From Blasia pusilla (Eukaryota > Marchantiophyta > Marchantiopsida > Blasiales), in contig CM114273.1 of NCBI GenBank assembly GCA_050084515.1, positions 19,592,001 through 19,656,000 on the forward strand: DNA of 64,000 nucleotides. The letters run 5' to 3'. Of this stretch, positions 11,414 to 23,415 are shown in pieces. The position numbers were made by a program, and so were the translations under genes. Each line of letters opens with the position of its first letter. The first letter of the stretch is position 1. Below the pieces are notes generated by a model. That model saw only the letters and a list, made by a program, of their open reading frames with translations. It made no database searches and had not been told where the DNA came from.

Positions 11414-12901
11414 TCAGAACATCGGCTGCAGCAGATGGATGCCGACGACGGATCCGATGGCGGTGCCGATAGTGTAACCCAATGTGCCGACTAACAACGC
11501 AGGCCTGATCAGACCATGCCAGGAGCGGGAATTCGCCATGGCAGCTGCGGTACCAGGTCCTCCGATGTTCGCGTTCGAAGCTATCAAAATCGAACGCATC
11601 GGCAACCGCGCCCAGCGCCCCAGCAGCAGAATGGTGCCCAGGTGTACGAAGATGAGAATGCATATGAAAAGCACAAGCGGCCATCCTCCAGCAACCGCCT
11701 GCCTCAATCCGGTAGAGGCTCCCACCGCGGCGAAGAAGACCAGCATGAGAGCTTGACCCAAGTCCTGCGAGCCGGCGAAGATGGGCACGACACCGTGGCT
11801 CGCACCGGCACACCAGAGCTTGGCCGCGACGGCATTGATCAAGGACGCGACCATCGCCATTAGTGCCAGACCAGATCCTGCGAAGGATGACGGAAGAATT
11901 CCTGCCAGAGCATCCCCAGCTGCGCAGGCTGCCGTGGCAGCCGCGAGAGAAACCACGAGAGACTCCGCACTTGCAGCCACACGTCCTTCTGCCGAAACCT
12001 CCGACTTGACATTGGAGCCCTTGCTCATCGTCCCGGGGTGTTTCACGTCGTCCGGAATCGACATGATGATCCCGAAGTACAACCCCATTGCTAAGTTGTC
12101 TGCCGCCATTCCGGCTGCCAGCAAGCTCGCGGAATTGAGGCCCACGACCTGTGCTGTCGCCGCGTAATTGATCGAGCCCCCCACATAGCTCGAACACAAG
12201 GACGATGCGATCTTCCAGCCCTCGGCCCCGAGTGATCTCCCCACGACTCGGAATGCCACAATAGTTCCCAGAACTGTACCGATCGCCCCGAAGCAGAACG
12301 CCTGCAAAGTGGAGCCCGCATCGCCGAACGCTTGCCACACATTATTCTCCAGCAGGGTCAAGGCAGCCGCCAACGGCAGAACTGTGGAAAATACCATGTC
12401 GTAGGTAGGTGACGAGCTGGGAATGGCCCCGATCCCAGAGAGCAGCACGCCCGTCGCCATAGCCAACAGCGGCCCAGATATGCGCCCTCCCCATTTGGTT
12501 CTCGATTCCAGCACCTGCCCTATGGCCGCACAGGCTGCCAACAGCGTGAACAGCGCCCGCCCAGATTCGGCTCCGACCATCCCCATTGTCACCGTGCCCT
12601 TCCATCGCCTCGCACTATTGCTCACACAATTCCCGGGAGCTCGTGGCAGCAGACTTCCCTCGTTCACCTGCGGCGACGCCCAATTGAGCACGCCTTCGCG
12701 ATCCGCCCTTGCTCTCCTCCTCGTCCCGACCACTGTAGGCCCAATTGTCGCACTCGATCCGCATTCCCCCCTCCCATTTCTGACCCCTCTCAGCGCCCGG
12801 GGACCGCGCAAGCATGCACGCACATGCGCTCGAGAGAGCGTAGCCAACATGAGAGGGCTGCGAGCGACGCAATTCAGCAGCGGCGAACGCCGAGACTCCA
12901 T
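11414..12901 (-). CDS. DUF819 family (YjcL-like) multi-pass membrane protein, probably plastid-targeted
   Basis: Single open frame of 495 residues starting at an ATG (12901-12899) and ending in TGA, with no intron. The first about 100 residues are rich in Arg, Ser and Ala with few acidic residues, which suits an organelle transit peptide. The rest contains roughly ten hydrophobic segments and small-residue-rich motifs (SGIGAIPSSSPTYD, SSYVGGSINYAAT, ASNANIGGPGTAAAMA) typical of DUF819/YjcL, a family found in bacteria and, as plastid-predicted proteins, in plants. The transport role is uncertain. The gene is much richer in G+C than its surroundings. An internal ATG at residue 18 is a possible alternative start. 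It is convergent with calreticulin-3. Confidence 0.85.
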   Translation of the reverse strand: MESRRSPLLNCVARSPLMLATLSRAHVRACLRGPRALRGVRNGRGECGSSATIGPTVVGTRRRARADREGVLNWASPQVNEGSLLPRAPGNCVSNSARRWKGTVTMGMVGAESGRALFTLLAACAAIGQVLESRTKWGGRISGPLLAMATGVLLSGIGAIPSSSPTYDMVFSTVLPLAAALTLLENNVWQAFGDAGSTLQAFCFGAIGTVLGTIVAFRVVGRSLGAEGWKIASSLCSSYVGGSINYAATAQVVGLNSASLLAAGMAADNLAMGLYFGIIMSIPDDVKHPGTMSKGSNVKSEVSAEGRVAASAESLVVSLAAATAACAAGDALAGILPSSFAGSGLALMAMVASLINAVAAKLWCAGASHGVVPIFAGSQDLGQALMLVFFAAVGASTGLRQAVAGGWPLVLFICILIFVHLGTILLLGRWARLPMRSILIASNANIGGPGTAAAMANSRSWHGLIRPALLVGTLGYTIGTAIGSVVGIHLLQPMF

Positions 12902-14024
12902 GTCTAAATCTCACCCTTTCCTCCCCAGCCTTCCATCAGGCGGCAGCAGCAGCGGCGGCGGCGCTCTGCGCTTCTCGTCCCGGCTGACTCCGTCATGTCT
13001 CGCGTGTTCGTTGGACACCTCCGCGTCCGTCCGCAAATCGCTCGCCATACCTGTGGCAGCCGTGCTCGTTCGCACGAACGATACAAACGTAATCTATATT
13101 ACGAACACCTCCTCTCCTCTCGAGTAGAAAATGTGAGGTAATTTAAACCACCCCACACGGACCCGATAAGGTGAGGGGACCCGAGTAGGACCCCACCGAG
13201 CCTTTCCTCAGGTGAAATGTCCCCAAATAATCGACGCCAAACCCTGTAACAGTGCTCCTCCGCAACTGAACTCTCTTGTGTTAATTAGGCTTCGACAGAA
13301 ATCTTTCCTCTTGCCGTCGCTCCTCTCGCAGGAAGAGGAAAGATCCCACTTTGTCTTGGGAGCTTCGCTTCGCCACGTAACCATCAAACGCAGAAATTCT
13401 CCCGTTCGTTTCGACGCTCCGCTTCGCCTCAAATCCTTGACCGCTTGTTTGGAACTTTGGATAGGAAAGTGGAAAAATAGATCTTTCCCCCCCGCAAGCT
13501 GACGTGTCTCCCTCGGATCGTTCGCTATCGCGATTGGGTTCATCGCGATACGACTTCACTGCGGACTTTGAAATACGGACCTTTGAAAATATTCTCTAGA
13601 GTCGGTCCTCGAGAACCTCGTGCGTTGGGACTCGTTTGATTCAAAACGTCCACGTGTGACTGCGTGGAGCAGGGCTCGGGCAGTATTCGGGGCACATAGT
13701 TCTTTTTGTTTTTTTAATACATAGCCATCGGTTGCCTTCATAAGACTTTAGGTTTGAAATTTTTTTTTCGGGTGGTTTGAGGTATTGGTACCGATCAAAA
13801 TCTTCATAAAGTTAATAGGTTATTTCTTGGGTTATTTTTTATCTTTCAAATAAAGAAAAACCTTTCTTTTCCATCATTAAAAAAAATTTCAATTTTGTCC
13901 CCTTCAATTTTCATTTTAGGATATTTTTTAATTTGATTCCAAGATATTTGAAAACCTAATTTGGTATTACTTTTGGCTAGGATTGAATCAGATCCCCCAT
14001 CTGTTGGGCAGAAATGCTAAGAAT

Positions 14025-14071
14025 CCTTCTTACAAAGAGTATTTATATAGAGAATACTCTTTGTAGGAAGG
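14025..14071. repeat. 19-bp inverted repeat (hairpin)
   Basis: Left arm 14025-14043 (begins CCTTCTTACAAAG) and right arm 14053-14071 are reverse complements with one mismatch, around a 9-base AT-rich loop. It could be a small MITE remnant or a transcript hairpin; no other copy was noticed in the window. Confidence 0.6.
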
Positions 14072-15273
14072 GTTAGAGCCTAAAGAAGATAAAGAAATTC
14101 CAAATTGTATAAGACTTACAAAATGTAATGATATCAAAGAGAAACTACGATGAAGGGTTAGAATCAGTCTCACATTCCTCAATATGTTGAAGAGGGGGAA
14201 CAAGGTACAATTGTGGATTAGCATACAAAAATGTATTTTGAATGTTTCCATGTATCCACAGCAGATATAAAAACATCATCAAGCTCAAAATTCTCATATG
14301 GTCTCTCCATGTTAACCCTCAACAAAACTTCCAAGTGCGGAGAAGTTAAGTTATTTTTCACCCGAATCTTAGTGACGTTTGGAAGACTAAAAGCTCTCTC
14401 CACTAGAAGGAAATAGGTGATTTTAGAACTAGAGTATTCACAACTAGGTCCCATAGCACTAGTTTTACAACTAAAAATCCTAAAATTACTAACAAGTAAT
14501 AATCTAGGATTAGTATGTCACTAAACTTAGTCACTAAGCATGATACGTAGTTTAAACTTTATAATTAGGAATAAAGAATATTTAGAATTAAATCATTTTA
14601 TATTATATTTTATGACATGGAAATGAAGTTAACTAGATCTAATCCTCTTAATTATATGTAGTTGATTTGTAATAACTAATAGTACATGACCTGTATAAAC
14701 TAAGAATAATGATAAATTGGTAATATTTCATTAATAAGTGCATAAATTACGTGGAAATATAAGTACTAGTTGTAGTCATAAATTGAAAACAAAAACTAGA
14801 AATAAGAGAAGACCTAGGTGACTTCGATCTTCTCTTCTTTAAGAAAAAAATATTTCGGGAGTCTTCTCTTCTTTAAGGAAAAAAATTGCGGGAGTCGAAT
14901 TTGGAAAGAGACAAGTTTCAAAGAAGAAGTGACCACCCGATCAAACCCTACGCGCCAAATAGTTTTGTGGCACCCACACTTGTTATCGATGCTCGTGTAC
15001 GGTTGTAGGGCTTAGGAAGGTCTAAGGTTGAGCATTTTGCGTCCTGAAAAATTGAAGACTGCGGTGTGGCGTAGAGAGTTATGGTCGAGGTTGAGCATTT
15101 TGCGTTGTGAAAAATTGAAGGTTGCGATGCGAGCATGCGGCGTAGAGAGTTTCGGTCTCAAAGGAACGTATACAGTTGAGGGAGATATGGCTCTCTGTCA
15201 TCGTCATTGTAAGCTACTTCACAAGTGTTGTCTTTGTTGCTGCGCTCCTTGTAGTTCATTATTCTCGAGAGAT

Positions 15274-15374
<101 letters not shown>

Positions 15375-15593
15375 CATGACCATACGGATTGTAGAGTATA
15401 GTGTGCTAGTAGAGGCCATACCTTATGTAGGGCCGTAGTGTCTAGGTAGAGATGCGGTTTCATACATACGGTTGGGGGTTACTCAGTTGAGGGTGACTTT
15501 TCCAGTAGGGCCCGCTCTTAGGTTGGAATATATAGTGTGGAGTGCACTCAAAGAACAGTTAGTACTTTGAGTTGCACAAGAATTTTTGAGACC

Positions 15594-16267
15594 GGGCCGG
15601 CCTGCTTCTCACAACCCATCTGATTCTGATGGATTGCAGTAGCAGGATCTTGGGTGCTAGGTTGCAGTAAAAGGTTACTGGGACATTCCAGGGATGTCTC
15701 CGACTTGCAACCCCTTTCAAGTTGGAGGCCGGAAAATCCATGTGTGATTCATCGGATTCCGATGACTTGCACTTGGATCTTCCAGCCCGGAGTGGCCAAA
15801 GTTACTTGCAACTCGCCTGAATATGACGGGTTGCACTAAGTGGTTCCTGGGTGTTGCAACACGTCGGAAACCGAGGGGTTGCAAAGTCATTCATGGGATG
15901 CCTGTGACTTGTAACCCGTCTGGTTTCGACAGGTAGCTTTTTTCTTTGCTCATAGAGCTATTTTGGTTACCTTCTCACATTGCTGTCGTTGCAGGGATTG
16001 AACATTCATGAAAATGCCCTCTGCCCCAACACAAGTGGAGCAGAAAGTATTCATTCCTCCTTGAGGTCGTCACAAGCATGCCAAAGAATTTCACTTGTGG
16101 AGGCATGCCAACAAGACCAGGCAAGAGCAATGCTACAGTCTACAGCATCCTATATCTTCCTCACAAAAGGCATAAAAAACGGAAGGGGGCCTTCAATCTA
16201 CGAGCTCTATGTAAGGGCGGCTCTGAGATCGGGTGATGAAAAACTCTATGTGGAAGCCTTCAATCGA
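15594..16267 (+). mobile_element. MULE copy D, left piece (host of copy A)
   Basis: Carries part of the transposase intron (with degenerate copies of the palindrome) and, after acceptor TCGTTGCAG, the start of the second transposase exon at 15995. The frame runs to 16267, where copy A is inserted. The rest of the exon resumes at 29128. Copy D therefore has its transposase on the + strand, and its own left terminus lies at about 30767. Nothing 5' of the intron was recognised, so D is truncated there. Confidence 0.8.
16259..16267. repeat. Target-site duplication of MULE copy A (left)
   Basis: TTCAATCGA, repeated at 29119-29127. Nine bp is the usual MULE target duplication. The sequence belongs to the transposase exon of copy D, and removing copy A plus one repeat restores that exon's continuity. 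Confidence 0.92.
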
Positions 16268-16400
16268 GGTGCGGTAAGAGGAGAGGAAGAGAGGAGAGAG
16301 GAGAGAGGAAGAGAGGAGAGAGGAAACTACCTTCAACCGAAAGAGATACTTTTTTTTGAAGAGAGTTTCCGTTGGATTGAAGAGAGGAAACTTTTTGCAC
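16268..16400. repeat. Left terminus of MULE copy A
   Basis: GGTGCGGTAAGAGGAGAGG followed by GAGAGG/GAAGAG repeats, then a T-tract and a GAGTTTCCGTTGG block. The same terminus recurs inverted at about 30590-30767 (D) and 34430-34518 (E), and direct at 34639-34800 (G) and 39171-39330 (B), with different flanks each time. That recurrence identifies it as an element end. Confidence 0.88.
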
Positions 16401-16660
16401 TTTTTTGTTCAGTTATTCAGTAGTCCCACATTTTTTTTTCCTCTTCTATATTTTGGCAACCCATGTGAGTCCGACAAGTTGCAAATTGCACAAAATTTAG
16501 AAAACTGAAAAATCAGTGGAATCATAAGTGTGGAACCAATCACTTTTTCCGTCCAAGGTCTGGAAAAAATCTATCATTTGCCTTGGGCAAAATAGAGTTG
16601 AAGCTCAAAGTGAAGGTTCTGGAAAAATGAAAGTACAATCTAAAACCTCATTTTGCATCC

Positions 16661-19600
16661 TCAAATTGATTTGTTTAAAATACTTCGCACTTCTTTGAGG
16701 GACAGAATTGGTTGGTGGATTCCTACTCCTACCTCCGACTCTCTTAAAACTACAAGCAACACATAGTACATGTGCTTACAAGGGAAATACCTTTTTCCAC
16801 TTGTCTCTCTTTGGAAAAAGTCATCATATGAACATGTGGGAAAGCAACAGATGTGCACCACATACACCCCTGTGACACTTGAATTTACAGTGTTGTTCCT
16901 GACCCAATACATCCTTCCTATTCCATTGCCACTCTGGACATCTTTTGTAGCGATGATCTCCATTTTTGCCTTTCGAGCTGATGCAATTCGCTTTGCTCTC
17001 TCCACCGTTGGCCTACACATTCTCTTTCTCTTCACCCCATTTCTAGACTCACACAGAAATAGTGGATTGAGATCATCCACCTTCTCCGGGTACATGTTGA
17101 CGTCAATCTTGGATTGAATACAAAATGCGAAGGTCTCTGTAATGCGAATATGCTCTAAACGTCCTATGTCTATGAGTCTGAAACTGGCACGTGTAAGATT
17201 TTCCACTTCGTCTTGAGTGCAATTCGTACCTACGGCGATGGGCCAAATCGTGGGGGTATTCCCCGGAGCTCCAATGGCAGCCGGATAAGACTTGCGGAAA
17301 GCGCAAGATTCATTTGGGCAGAAGAAGTACTTCAATTGATCCCTGGTCCTCATGAAATGATCAAAGGTTTTGAGTCCCCAAAACCCAGGCAGTGGTCGTC
17401 CAGTCCTTGTACAGTTCTTATTTAGGAAAGTGCCGCATGCTCTCCTAATGCCATCAGATCCTGCCGTGCAAGTGGGTCCACGTCTGGGGTTGCTCTGAGA
17501 TATATGCCACCGTTTCAGGTTGCAATCCACCTCCATGACCGGAATCCCATATTGTTGAACCACCCCAGCGACCAGATGTTGCGAACTTCCAACAACGGAG
17601 GGCTTTTGAAATAAAACATTTACTGATTTTGGAGAAGTACTCCATCACGGATTTGGGAGCGGTCCGGGGTCCCTGAATACCTCAGGGGCGTAATTTCCTC
17701 ATCCAAATCAATGACCGGATTCGTTCCTCAATGCTGCCTCTTCACCTGCCTGAAGTCAAGATACTTATATGGTCTCCACGAGTCTCGCTCGGACTGCTCT
17801 ACCACCATTTGTATGGGACGTCTTGAAACCCGCCTACGAATATCTCCACCAATGTGTACGTCTTGCTCGAGGGGAGTTCCTGCTACGCACCGGTTGAAGG
17901 CTTCCACATAGAGTTTTTTATCACCAGATCTCACAGCCGCCCTGATATAGTGCTCGTAGATCGAAGGCCCCCTTCCTTTTGTTATGCCTTTTGTGAGGAA
18001 GATATGGGATGCTGCAGAGTGTAGCATTGCTTTTGTCTGGTCTTGTTGGCATGCCTCCACAAGTGAAATTCGTTGGCATGCTTGTGACAACCTCCAGGAG
18101 GAATGAACACTTTATGCTCCACTTGTGTTGGGGCAGAGGGCATTTTCATGAATGTTCAATCCCTGCAACGACGGCAATGTTAGAAGGGAACAAAAAAAGC
18201 TCAGAAGTCAAAGAAATATGCTACCTGTCGGAACTAGATGGGTTGCAAGGCCGAGGCATCCCATGAACAACTCTATGACTTGTCGGGTCCCGACGTTTTG
18301 CAACACCCAGGAACCACCTACTGCAACCCGTCCAATTCCGACGGGTTGCAAGAACCTTTGGCCACTCCGGGCTGGAAGATCCAAGTACAAGTCATCCAAA
18401 ACCCGTCCGGGTCAAACTATTTGCAGGCCTTGTATACATGCGACTTGCATACTTGTATATGGATTGCACCAAAATTCTTGATGCAACCCATCGGTTTCAT
18501 CCGGGTTGCACACTCAGGCAACCCGTCCGTTTCCGACGGGTTGCACACTCGAGCAACCCGTCTGTTTCTGACGGGTTGCACACTCGGGCAACCCGTCGCA
18601 TCCGACAAGTTGCTTGGTTTCTTCGGTTTGAAATCCCTATAGTTCCCACGCTTCTCAAGTTGAGCTACAACTTTTCAAACAATTCTCAGCGTGAGCTTGA
18701 CAAGACGAAATAGTGTACTCACCTACCGCATGAAGTTTCCCCATTGTCTCATACGTACAGTCCACCAACTTAGCCAAAAGCACAACTCTTTGTACTTCCC
18801 CTCAATCGCATGCTTCCTCCACCACCCATGAAGTTCTTCTTGGCATTCCATGGACTGTTTCAAGGTTTTGCTGTGCTTGCAGCGTTGGAGTATAGTGACA
18901 TGCTCTGTCCTCTTATTCTCCTTGATGCAAGATTTGGTGTACCAAGTCACAGACTGTTGCCAATGGAAAGCATCCGACCTTTCCCTCTCCGGTTGAACCT
19001 CTCCACCCCATAACACTTCCTTGATAGCAATCCACCGAGGTTGTGCATTGTCTGCCATGAACCCATAAATTTCCGGAGGTGGCCTTTTTTTTTCCTTCAC
19101 CACCTCCAATAAGAGTAACCAGCACATCATCAAAGTGCCAACGTCTTCTGCTTTTACTTCACAGACAAATATAGTTTTGAGTCCCTTCTCCACATGGTCA
19201 TAAACGTGAGCACCTATTGTCAACCATCCGTTCAGCACTCTGTAGCAAATATCAAAGCTTACCGAGCTCTCGTAAATTTCTTCCCCTTCCCTCATTTGAT
19301 CTATAAGATCGAGGCCACTCGACGGACCTGTGGTTGACATTTTGAAGATATAGGCCTTGGATCCCTCGCCTCCCTAGCCCATGCACTGCCATCTCTGAAT
19401 GAATGGAAATTTGGAGTTGGCCTTGATTCTGGCAATGGCATCCATTTCGGCCGTCTTTCCATCCAGTACCCGTATTTGACGCAGCAAATTCCGGAAGCAT
19501 TCAGGATCAGCGAGAAATGCGAGATTTTCCTAGAGTTGTTTCTCCTGAGCACCCGTGATCTCGCCCTGTCCAGGGATTCCAAGCAATTTTTCACAAATTT

Positions 19601-20738
19601 GTGATGCTGTTGTGAGCTTGATCACTCCGGGCTTTGAACCCGAAGAGTTTCTGTAGACCTCGGCAACTTTCTTCGCCACATCTTCCTTGATGTGTCTCTG
19701 AATTGCATCAGTCACAAGATGAGTATGGGAGCCAACATGAACTGCCAGCCTTGTGTACTGTAACGTGGAACCCAAGTCGTGGACAATGAAAAATATGTAT
19801 GCAGGACACGCTCCAACGCAGAAGGGGGATGCCTGATAATGAGGACATCGATGGCCTCCCGGCGGTATGGTGGCACTGACCTCATATAGAGTTTTCGCAT
19901 TCTTGGGGGGAGTGTATTGCAACGTATTGACTCGCCCGTTGCGCTCTAGATACGGGCATGCTGGACTTCTACACTCCAAGGCTCCAACGCATTGGCGGCG
20001 GGAGACAATCCAAGGACCATCTAGAATTCAAGCACTAGTCGGTTGAAGCATGCACCATCGATGACAATCAGACTTTCTGTCCATACCCTTCAAGCGTCCT
20101 CCATCTTTCTTTTGAGCAGGAGCAGGAAGTGGAGGCAACTCAAAAATGCAATTACCATCGTATGTGGCCGGCAGCTCGTTGACAAGAATATGCTTGAACA
20201 TTTTCAAGGCCAGAGACGATAGCAAACTATTGCCTGATACTCGCAAGAGGAACGAGTAGGCGGACAGAGGGCCTGGTTGGTGTCCGACAGATCCACTGAG
20301 GTTGACAACATCCGAAATGTCTTCAGGCAGTACAACATTGTTACGAGCGTGTGAAGTTGGAGTCGAAGCCGGATCTAGTGAGCTAGGAGTTGCAAACGTA
20401 GAGCTTGGTGCACTAGGAAATTCTCGACCGTCTACTTGGGAAACAGAGGAATTTAGGGGCAAGCCGTAAACTCTGTATTTACCATTTGCTAGAGGTAGGA
20501 GATTCCATACTTTATGGTATGCAATCACTGGCTGGACTGTCTCACCTATTATGTCCTCCGTATCGTCCACCCTAACATCCTTGGATACAAAGATGGTTCC
20601 AATTTGGAGAAGAAATCGAACTGAGAGAAAATTTTCATCCATTGCTATGAAAGACTCACAAGCTTGCGGTCGAACGATTTCTGATTGAGGAAGGGCCACT
20701 AGATGACTGCCACAAGTGAGCTTCACATAATTATCCAT
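16661..20738 (-). pseudogene. MULE-type DDE transposase with SWIM finger, copy A
   Basis: Two exons: 20738-18723 and 18162-16661, with a GT-AG intron between. Exon 1 starts MDNYVKLTCG. It has a low-complexity linker, a Cys/His-rich zinc-binding region (CRSPACPYLE ... GGHRCPHY) and a DDE core with VSFDICYRVLNGW, GFMADNAQ and SDAFHWQQSV, laid out as in Mutator transposases. Exon 2 ends with a SWIM-type finger (CCFPTCSYDDF ... FPCKHMYYVLL); here the second Cys of CxC is Tyr. It acts by cutting and joining DNA at the element's ends. Lesions: a stop shortly after SDCHRWC (about 20028), frameshifts in 19250-19600, TAG at the exon-1 donor, TGA replacing CGA near 17731, and a 1-bp deletion near 17637. 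Assignment to MULE rests on motif order plus the SWIM finger plus the 9-bp target duplication. Confidence 0.82.
18163..18722 (-). other. Transposase intron of copy A carrying the palindrome family
   Basis: Spliced on the - strand (donor GTGAGTAC next to 18723, acceptor TTGCAG next to 18162). Contains at least five copies of the palindrome (arm GCAACCCGTCGGA), for example 18323-18350, about 18517-18546, 18555-18582 and 18593-18614, plus diverged ones. Confidence 0.8.
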
Positions 20739-20800
20739 TCTTAGAAGATTCCAGCGGGAGGAGACAGAGAATTGGTATGAGAATGAGAATGAGAATGTTT

Positions 20801-20808
20801 AATTTATA
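20801..20808 (-). promoter_or_regulatory. TATA box of the copy A transposase gene
   Basis: TATAAATT on the - strand. It is conserved in sequence and spacing in copy B (43597-43604, 57 bp before its ATG). Confidence 0.6.
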
Positions 20809-21924
20809 GTGAATAGGGACTCAGATTCTCCTGATAGAATATGACTGACAAGATAAATTTTGGTAGGTGAAAATGTCTGACATAATGGATTCAATTCTGT
20901 TGCAACGTGTGGGAGTCAGGTGGGTTGCAAAATTTGGGAATCAGAGACGTTGGTTGCAAAGCATGCACTTCTTTTTGTTGGAACCCGTCGGAGTCCGTTG
21001 GGTTGGTACCCCCTTCTTGCCGACCAAAGGTCTTTTGAGTCGATTTTGCTACCATCAAACATAAGATATCGCTTGCATATGCTAATGCAACCAATCATTG
21101 GGGACTTTTGCGGGATTTTCCAACTCAGGGTAGATCTTGTGACTCGTCGGATTGCAATGGGTTGCCTCGGAACTATGCGTTGTCGCATTGTTACCCGAGG
21201 GATAGAAAAGCGTGCAACCTGTCGATAACCGAAGGGTTGCCTTGGTACCTTGCCTATTAACCCAAGATAAGCAAAGCGTGCAACCCATCGGCTTCGAATG
21301 GGTTGCATGCTTCTGCCTCACCTTGTAACGCTAACATGAAGGAAGCGTGCAACCCGTCGCTCTCCGACGAGTTGCGCGGGTGCCGCACCTTCTTGCCCGA
21401 AGACGGCGGAGGTGCGCAACCCATCGGCCTCAGACGGGTTGCGCAATTGCCTCACCTTGTAACACTTACATTAAGGAAGTGTGCAACCCATCTGTTTCCG
21501 ACGAGTTGCGCGGGTGCCGCACCTTCTTGCCCAAAGACGGCGGAGGCGCGCAACCCGTTGACCTCAGACGGGTTGCGCAAGTGCCTTGCCTTGTAACGCT
21601 TCCATGAAGGAAGGGTGCAACTTGTCGGCCTCCGACGGGTTGGTTTTTCCCGCCTTGTTATCCCAAGACAAGGGAAGAGTACAACCCACCGGTCTCCGAC
21701 GGGTTGCGTGGGTACCTCGTGTTCTTGTCCGAAGACGGCCAAGGCGCGCAACCTGTCGGTCTCCGACGGGTTGCCACGAGGACGGATGCCTTGAACCCTC
21801 GGAAAGCGTGCAACCAGTCAAAGCCTTCGGGTTGGTTTTTTTCACGTCCTGACTTCCATAACGGCCGGCACGTCGCCGTCGGAAGGACAATGAGACCCAA
21901 CGGTCAGCCCAACGGCTCAAAAAG

Positions 21925-21932
21925 TATAAATA
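21925..21932 (+). promoter_or_regulatory. TATA box of the copy A ParB/MTase-like gene
   Basis: TATAAATA in the conserved context GGCTCAAAAAGTATAAATAG. Copy B has TATCAATA at the same place (44435-44442), a weakened version. Confidence 0.55.
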
Positions 21933-23415
21933 GGCGAAGGTTCGCTCATTTCCAATTTTTCGTTTCGCGATCTCAATTGCTCTTCCGCGCAACAGCTGAC
22001 CAGATACCAAGGGACGCTTTACACATCGACTCATCGCGAGATGATTCAAGCGAAGGATTGCGAGACGATTCGAGCGAACGATTGCAAGACGATTCGAGCT
22101 ACTCATCAAGGCGACTCATCGCGATATCAGCAAGGCGACTCATCAAGGCGATTCCTCCAGCCGATTCATCGTGCAGAGAGCAATTTCCTTGTCCATAGGA
22201 GGCATTTTTGGGAACAATGACGAGGAAAAAATCTCAAGCAACCAAGGCTGGGAGCTTCACTCCCAAGTCCATGAGGACTCCTGCGTCATATTCTCCAGGG
22301 CCTCGTTTGGCCAATGAGATAAGGCAGCAAGAAATGGAGGAGCGGGAAAGGGAAGCGGAGATGCACAAGCAGGAGCTTCTTGCAAATTGTGTAAATTAGG
22401 CACTCGAAAAACAGAACGCAGAGGCTGAGGTGTCGTAGGCCTTGAAGAAAAGGATCGCCGACAAAAAGCATGAAAAGAAGCTTCTGGACGCGTCGGTGAG
22501 GAGAGCAGAATTGGCAGAAGCTCGGAGGGAAAAAGCGATTGCCATTGAAGAAAGCCCTGCCCGTCCAAACGAAAGTGTTGAGATGGAGGAAATGTCCCCA
22601 ATGAAGTCCGGGGACACAATCAATATAGCGGAAATGGCTGAAGTTCAAGTGACAGACGATGAGGTCATGAGGACCGCCAGCGTGGAGATGGTGGATATCG
22701 CTGAAGAAGCAGGAGAGCGGTCATCCTCGTCTATAAGCCCGACGGAAGAAATCGACCTCTATCGAATCGACGAGTTTCCAGTGGACTTGCCAGTTGCTGT
22801 CCTATAGCAGTTGGTTGGCCAAGACACCGACTCAATCTTCGAGCGAGTAAGAGAGGATCTTTGTTCTTTGAGTTATGTGAAGGCCCATGCTGCAATTCAA
22901 TGGCAATTCAGTGTAGCTTATTGACCTTGTCCCCGTTGTGACAGGTGGTAAAGCAGATGGCACTGATGGAGGGCTAGAACGCCCCAAGAATTCCACTTTG
23001 CCGATTGCGAACAATGGAGTATGTCCGCAAAATTCAGGCTGACAAGGATAATCTGGTGAAAGAATCGGCGATAACAAACATCCCTCGTCGACAACTTCCC
23101 TCCATTCTATGTTCAGCCTTACGATGAACATGGAACCCAAGCGCTGGTTATGGAGGAGGACTTGGAAGCGCTCGACACATTCTGGAGGATGAGAGATTAG
23201 GAATTCAGAAGGGCGATAGAGGGAACGGAATTTAGCAAGATGCGGAACCTGTATTTCTTCATCTGGGATGGAAACCACAGGTTCATGGCGTGGACCCAGT
23301 TTGCAGAGGAGCGCCCAAACTCATTGGAGGCACATTTTTGCGTGAAGGTAGTCGTGCTACATCCATACCCTCATTACATGGCGACTGTGGAGATGGCCAT
23401 GCATGCCATGAACAC

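Larger units (their letters stand above)
20739..22216. promoter_or_regulatory. Shared divergent promoter region of copy A with palindrome cluster
   Basis: Lies between the ATGs of the two divergent genes. A TATA box for the transposase (TATAAATT on the - strand, 20801-20808) sits about 63 bp before its ATG. A TATA box for the right gene (TATAAATA, 21925-21932) sits about 285 bp before its ATG. The stretch between them, 20880-21840, is packed with about ten to fifteen copies of the palindrome, in places alternating with spacers of about 60 bp. Copy B keeps the same arrangement (43597-43604 and 44435-44442). Confidence 0.72.

Noticed and set aside
11259-12605. Several long open frames overlapping the DUF819 gene on both strands
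   Set aside because: Shadows of a GC-rich coding region; no domains, Arg/Gly/Ser-biased composition.
16770-17117. Open frame on the + strand opposite the transposase
   Set aside because: Antisense shadow of the copy A transposase exon; the same shadow appears opposite copy B.
20880-21840. Open frames of about 80-130 codons in the palindrome cluster
   Set aside because: They repeat the translation of the palindrome (NPSDSDGL, RRSPTGC, QPVGLRRVA) in all frames and show no conserved domain.
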